The position numbers were made by a program, and so were the translations under genes. Shown here one piece after another: positions 59,943 through 64,000 of a stretch of DNA of 64,000 nt. Under the pieces are notes generated by a model. That model made no database searches. It was not told the origin of the DNA and saw only the letters and a program-made list of their open reading frames with translations. How positions within the stretch are numbered: the stretch's first letter is position 1; each line of letters opens with the position of its first letter. The stretch comes from Fusicatenibacter saccharivorans. GTDB lineage: Bacteria; Bacillota; Clostridia; Lachnospirales; Lachnospiraceae. Location of the stretch: positions 1-64,000 of the forward strand of contig NZ_JADNOP010000011.1 in assembly GCF_015557635.1 (NCBI RefSeq), in the 5' to 3' direction.

Positions 59943-62009
59943 TCATCGAAATATCGTCTCCACGTGCAGCTTCTCAATTTTGCAGGCACATCCATCCGCT
60001 GCATCCGGCTGCTTTTCCAGAAAAATCGGATCACCCGGATGCAGAGGATAGACAACGAGTTTCAGTTTCTCCGGAAACTCAAAATAGCCAAGGCTTAACA
60101 GGGCCTCCTGACCGGTATAGAAATAATCGTTGATTTTCTCTTCCCCATCAAACACTTCCATACGGTTTCCGTACCAGGTCAGAAAAGCAAACGCATCGTG
60201 ATAATTTTTTTCGCCCGGATAAGCAAGCTTCAGTTCGTATACTGCTTTCTCTTTATCCTGCTCTTTGCAGACAAGCTCTGCCTCCGGCTCCTGTGCTTTG
60301 TAAATACGCTCATACAGCGTAAAGTTTCCTCTTTTTCCACACTCTTTGAAATCCACAATGCCTTTTTCCACTGCCGGATACACAGCGATCATGGTTTTTC
60401 CACTGCCTGTCACAACAAGCTCACCGTTTTCTTCCCAGACATAATTTTCGGAAAGAACGAGATAATCCTGATCCAGATGCACCTTCCATGCATTCAGCGC
60501 CTCCTGCCGGGAAATCAGGCAGAGTTCTGCGCGCGCATCGCCCTCCCACTGAATCTGCGGGTCGAGATCACCGTAAAATACGAACGCATCTCCCTTTTTC
60601 GTATGTAAAACGCAGAGCGGTGTGGCAAGTGCCGTGTGAAGAACCGCATCGTTTAGTTTCATATTGTACGGAAAAAATCCATACATTCCCTCTTTCAGGT
60701 CAAATGCCGGAAATCCCACGCTCGCTTTTCCATCCAGGAGTCCCTCCAGTTTCACCTGTGGATGATCATCCATCTTCCATCTTCTCTGGTAATTGTTAAA
60801 AAAGACGTATCCATGGTCCGCATCGTGACGGCACGCTGTCCGAACCGTGTGCATATCTCCCGGCAGAATCCTTATCGTTGGAATTTCAGACCGAAGTGAG
60901 GCCATATCCTCGCCAAAATCATTCAAAAACAGCGCCAGCAGCTTGATCTCCCGATAGCTGTCCGAGATTGTTCCGTACTGCCGGATCGGCGCGTTGAAAT
61001 CGTAATTGATCTCCGGCAGGTCGTTCAGATATCCTGTCGCGCGGCTCTCCTGCAGGGTGGACAGTTTTCCCTTCGGATTGCTGCCGCCGTGGTACATATA
61101 GTAGCCGAGCAGCCCTGCTCCACTTCCCATTTTTACGGTAGACATCGCTCCGACATCGCATCCCTTCGCCACCGGTCTTCTGTGCATGGTAACCTGAAGC
61201 CCGCCTCCAAGTTCTGCCGTCAAAAACGGAAAATCCTCCTCGTTGTAACTGTTTGCATTTTCCACATGATGATCACACGCAATCAGTGCATCGTTCCTTG
61301 TGTGGCTGAACACAAAGTTTGCGTTCGGCTCAATCTCGCACGTTCTCTGATCCCATGGTGCTTCACAGTAGCCGCCCATGACCGGAAGCAGATCGCCGAT
61401 GCAGGCTCCGCCCCAACCGGTCGCCGTGTACAGCGGCACATCAAAGCCAATTTCCTTTGCCATTGCTGTCAATGTGCGGATATGCGCCTCGCCCTCCGGT
61501 CCCTGCAGACCGCCGACGTGGCCGTACTCATTCTCGATCTGAATACCGATCACCGGACCGCCGTCCTTTTCCATGCATCCATCGACCTGCGCATAAACCT
61601 TTTTCCAGAACCGTCTGACATAGCCAAGATATTCCTCGTTGTTACAGCGGATCGCCATGCCCTCTTTCTCTCTCTCGATGATCCAGTCCGGGAATCCGCC
61701 GTTCCGCACTTCCCCGTGCACAAACGGTCCGATACGCAAGAATACCGACAGTCCGACTTTCCGGCACAGTCTTACAAACGTTCCGATATCCCGGCATCCT
61801 TCAAAATCAAACACATTTTCCTCTTCCTCGTGGTGAATCCAGATCACATAGGCCGAGACGACAGAAACTCCGCCCGCCTTTATTTTGCGCAGTGATTCCT
61901 CCCACCACTCTTTGCGGTACCGACTGTAATGCATTTCGCCCATCACCGGAAACCACGGTTTTCCATTTTTAATCAGATAATCCCTGCAATAGCTGTACTC
62001 TGCTCTCAT
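59943..62009 (-). CDS. GH35 beta-galactosidase-like enzyme
   Basis: A 688-residue family 35 hydrolase. The barrel start is FPVMGEMHYSRYRKEWW; acid/base E161 is in GIQIENEYGHVGG and nucleophile E266 in FLTAELGGGLQ. WIHHEEEENVFDFEG and RIGPFVHGEVRNGGFPDWI are conserved blocks. Beta-sandwich domains follow (about 430-688). No signal peptide, so intracellular. Likely releases galactose from galactan or plant-derived oligosaccharides. Four bases after GH53 and coupled to GH42. Confidence 0.92.
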   Translation of the reverse strand: MRAEYSYCRDYLIKNGKPWFPVMGEMHYSRYRKEWWEESLRKIKAGGVSVVSAYVIWIHHEEEENVFDFEGCRDIGTFVRLCRKVGLSVFLRIGPFVHGEVRNGGFPDWIIEREKEGMAIRCNNEEYLGYVRRFWKKVYAQVDGCMEKDGGPVIGIQIENEYGHVGGLQGPEGEAHIRTLTAMAKEIGFDVPLYTATGWGGACIGDLLPVMGGYCEAPWDQRTCEIEPNANFVFSHTRNDALIACDHHVENANSYNEEDFPFLTAELGGGLQVTMHRRPVAKGCDVGAMSTVKMGSGAGLLGYYMYHGGSNPKGKLSTLQESRATGYLNDLPEINYDFNAPIRQYGTISDSYREIKLLALFLNDFGEDMASLRSEIPTIRILPGDMHTVRTACRHDADHGYVFFNNYQRRWKMDDHPQVKLEGLLDGKASVGFPAFDLKEGMYGFFPYNMKLNDAVLHTALATPLCVLHTKKGDAFVFYGDLDPQIQWEGDARAELCLISRQEALNAWKVHLDQDYLVLSENYVWEENGELVVTGSGKTMIAVYPAVEKGIVDFKECGKRGNFTLYERIYKAQEPEAELVCKEQDKEKAVYELKLAYPGEKNYHDAFAFLTWYGNRMEVFDGEEKINDYFYTGQEALLSLGYFEFPEKLKLVVYPLHPGDPIFLEKQPDAADGCACKIEKLHVETIFR

Positions 62010-62013
62010 CGTC

Positions 62014-63735
62014 TTATTGTCCCTCTCTTTTTACTGTCTGCAGACAGAAATTCCGCATCATGCCGTACATCGGCGGCGATGAAATTCGGATTCCGGCAGT
62101 GACTTCCTGCGGTTTTCTGATTTCGCATGTCACTTTGTAGCCGGTCCATGCATGTTCTGTCGGATGAATCACAGTCTCTTCTTTTCCCTCTTCCGTATTG
62201 AGGAACAGCCGCACATCCACATTTGTTGTATCGGTTCCCTGAAAGGCAACAGATAATGTATACGTTCCTGCCTCCTGTACCTTTACCGTCTGGCAGATCG
62301 AAAACGTAAAGTTTTTCGGTGCTTCTACGCGTACCGCATTCACCGGCGGAGCTGGGAACGGATCGACAAACTCCGGAAACAGCTGTACTGCAACGGCATC
62401 CTCGGATTTTTCTACGTTCCAGCGCGCCAGGCCGTCTTCCCAGCCGACATCGAGCAACAGATTCTCCGCCTCCGGCAGCTCTTCCACCACGCAGATCTTC
62501 GCATGTGCAGCAAACGGAACACCTTCCACATTTCCTGTCACATCATATTCGCCTGTCACGCGTGTGTCCGGCACTTCGTTCCAGTTTACCCGCCGCTGCT
62601 CCACCATTCCGTCATACAGCAAAACCGGGAGCATCTCCGGCAGACCGCATGCTTCGTCTTTTACTACAGTCATTGGCTCCGGCTCGTAAATCTTGGCCGG
62701 TTTTTCCGGACAGGCATCATTCCGTGTAAACAGGAAAGAACGAATGCCCTCCATGATGGTTCCCTTCTCCTCCAGCAGACCCATATTTTCCGACCAGCCG
62801 CCCTCACCGTCTTTCGGAACACAGATCGGTTCCCAGTAATAGATACCCTGCCCCATTTCATCCGGCAGCGAAGCAACGATATTGGCAACCAGATCCAGCA
62901 CCTGCTTCTGTCCGGCAGGCGTCGCCGGAAATCCTGCGATTTTTTCCTGCTGTTCATCGATAAACCCATGCGCACTCTTTCTCCATGCATGCGCCGTCTC
63001 AACGACCATAATCGGCTTTTTGTAATCCTGGATCAGCTTCGTCATTGTCTCTTTCAGATCCGTGAAAGTGCCGTGCCAGAATGGATAATAGGAAAGTCCG
63101 ATCAGGTCAAAATCCTCGAGTCCTGCCTCAAAGGAACAGTCAAACCACTCTTTCAGATAGAAATACCGTCCGCCCTGGTCGAGATGGATCATAACCTGCA
63201 TCTCATCTTTTCCGGCTGCAGCCCGCGCACCGCGGATTCCGGCATTTACAAGCTGTACCATTTTTGTATAATCCGGCAGCTCTCCGTCCGGAAACAGAAG
63301 GCCGCTTCGGATCTCATTTCCGATCTGAACAATATCCGGCAGAACGTCCTCCTCTTTTAATGCCGTCAGCGTATCTCTTGTATAAGAAAAAACAGCCTCT
63401 TTTAATTCTTTAAAGCTTAAGTTTTCCCAATCTTTCGGCTTTCTCTGCTGACCGGGATCCGCCCAGAAATCAGAATAATGGAAATCCAGCATAAAGCTCA
63501 TGCCATGTGCCCGGATCCGTTTTGCCATCGCCAGTGTATGCGCATAGCTGCAGTATCCACCGGACTCCCTGACATGCTCCGGCGCATTCCAAATACGGAG
63601 CCGTACGGAATTTACCCCGTATTTCTGAACGAGATCCAGCGGATCCATAACAGTTCCGTCAAAGTCCTTCACCTGTACTCCGGCATCTTCCAGCTCCGGT
63701 ATAAAAGATAGATCCATTCCCTTCTGAAATTCCAT
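62014..63735 (-). CDS. GH53 endo-beta-1,4-galactanase with C-terminal binding modules
   Basis: A 573-residue protein. The GH53 catalytic domain (about 1-345) has GMDLSFIPELEDAG, RLRIWN, MLDFHYSDFWADPGQQ, acid/base E141 (VQIGNEI) and nucleophile E246 (IMVVETAHAW). A bacterial Ig-like domain (about 365-425, with VTGEYDVTGNVEG) and a module of about 140 residues (from LLLDVGWEDGLARWNV) resembling CBM61 galactan-binding modules follow. GH53 enzymes are usually secreted, but no signal peptide is present. Precedes GH35 and GH42 in one operon. Confidence 0.93.
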   Translation of the reverse strand: MEFQKGMDLSFIPELEDAGVQVKDFDGTVMDPLDLVQKYGVNSVRLRIWNAPEHVRESGGYCSYAHTLAMAKRIRAHGMSFMLDFHYSDFWADPGQQRKPKDWENLSFKELKEAVFSYTRDTLTALKEEDVLPDIVQIGNEIRSGLLFPDGELPDYTKMVQLVNAGIRGARAAAGKDEMQVMIHLDQGGRYFYLKEWFDCSFEAGLEDFDLIGLSYYPFWHGTFTDLKETMTKLIQDYKKPIMVVETAHAWRKSAHGFIDEQQEKIAGFPATPAGQKQVLDLVANIVASLPDEMGQGIYYWEPICVPKDGEGGWSENMGLLEEKGTIMEGIRSFLFTRNDACPEKPAKIYEPEPMTVVKDEACGLPEMLPVLLYDGMVEQRRVNWNEVPDTRVTGEYDVTGNVEGVPFAAHAKICVVEELPEAENLLLDVGWEDGLARWNVEKSEDAVAVQLFPEFVDPFPAPPVNAVRVEAPKNFTFSICQTVKVQEAGTYTLSVAFQGTDTTNVDVRLFLNTEEGKEETVIHPTEHAWTGYKVTCEIRKPQEVTAGIRISSPPMYGMMRNFCLQTVKREGQ

Positions 63736-63756
63736 TGTTCTGTCCTCCCTGCTACG

Positions 63757-64000
63757 TTAGTTTGTCGATTTTCGGAATAAAATGTCGTAATCCAGCATCG
63801 TCTTCTTCTCATAATTTTCCCCTCGGAGCCGCTGGATCAGCTGACGCACGGCTGTGCCTCCCATCTGGGATGCTGCCACACTGACTGCTGTAACTGCAGG
63901 GGAATAGCAGTCCAGATTGGTGCTGTTGTAGAGCGAAGCAATCGCGACGTCCTTGGGAATTCGATAGCCTTCCGCCTGGAGCCGGGACATCACCATCGTA
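63757..64000 (-). CDS. LacI/GalR-family repressor, C-terminal part (runs off the window)
   Basis: About 80 residues of the effector-binding domain are visible: AEGYRIPKDVAIASLYNST, SPAVTAVSVAASQMGGTAVRQLIQRL, then a tail ending FRKSTN. The helix-turn-helix start lies beyond base 64000. Immediately upstream of the galactan genes on the same strand, so it probably senses a galactan-derived sugar and represses the operon. Confidence 0.9.
   Translation of the reverse strand, partial: TMVMSRLQAEGYRIPKDVAIASLYNSTNLDCYSPAVTAVSVAASQMGGTAVRQLIQRLRGENYEKKTMLDYDILFRKSTN

Overview
The window looks like a chromosomal segment of an anaerobic low-to-mid GC Firmicute of the class Clostridia, most likely family Lachnospiraceae. 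The evidence is an S10-spc-alpha ribosomal cluster with rpsD inside the alpha operon, a class III glutamine synthetase, a short zinc-type S14, a KOW protein between map and infA, a murB-rapZ-whiA-crh block and a galactan locus. Almost everything is on the minus strand. No rRNA, tRNA, CRISPR array or origin was seen.

Layout: 1-3050 is a decayed accessory patch with a transporter pseudogene, an intact serine hydrolase and fragments of two unrelated insertion sequences. 3101-13606 holds an MMPL exporter, a FeMo-cofactor-type/FKBP fusion, pepP, an S41 protease, ftsX-ftsE, a CdaR-type regulator, a YitT protein and a degenerate TagA-like protein. 13762-18233 holds glnN with a long leader, fba and a lipid kinase. 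18420-37174 is the ribosomal block in three transcription units: S10-spc up to secY, then adk-map-KOW-infA, then rpmJ-rpsM-rpsK-rpsD-rpoA-rplQ. A VanW-family gene and a possible small RNA lie between infA and rpmJ. 37684-44795 holds a signal-peptidase-like membrane protein, a GNAT enzyme, crh-whiA-rapZ, murB, mtaB and a second HPr-like protein. 44930-49696 is one operon (prmA, rsmE, cysteine desulfurase, thyX, thiI). 49809-56737 holds an MFS transporter, rfbD, rfbA, a CLC channel, a MarR remnant, a lipoprotein and a DUF4317-like protein. 56941-64000 holds a phosphoesterase and a galactan operon (LacI regulator, GH53, GH35, GH42).

How the parts work together: the ribosomal units couple translation, secretion (SecY), transcription (RpoA) and N-terminal processing (Map). 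Structured RNA in front of rpsJ, between rpsJ and rplC, and in front of rpsM could be autoregulatory leaders. The prmA-thiI operon joins ribosome and tRNA modification to sulfur transfer and dTMP synthesis. The galactan operon would cut imported galacto-oligosaccharides in the cytoplasm under a LacI repressor. I found no defence island or obviously new multi-gene system. The strongest leads are the uncharacterised leader RNAs, two HPr paralogues without the catalytic histidine, unusual fusions and degenerate enzymes, and nested extragenic palindromes.
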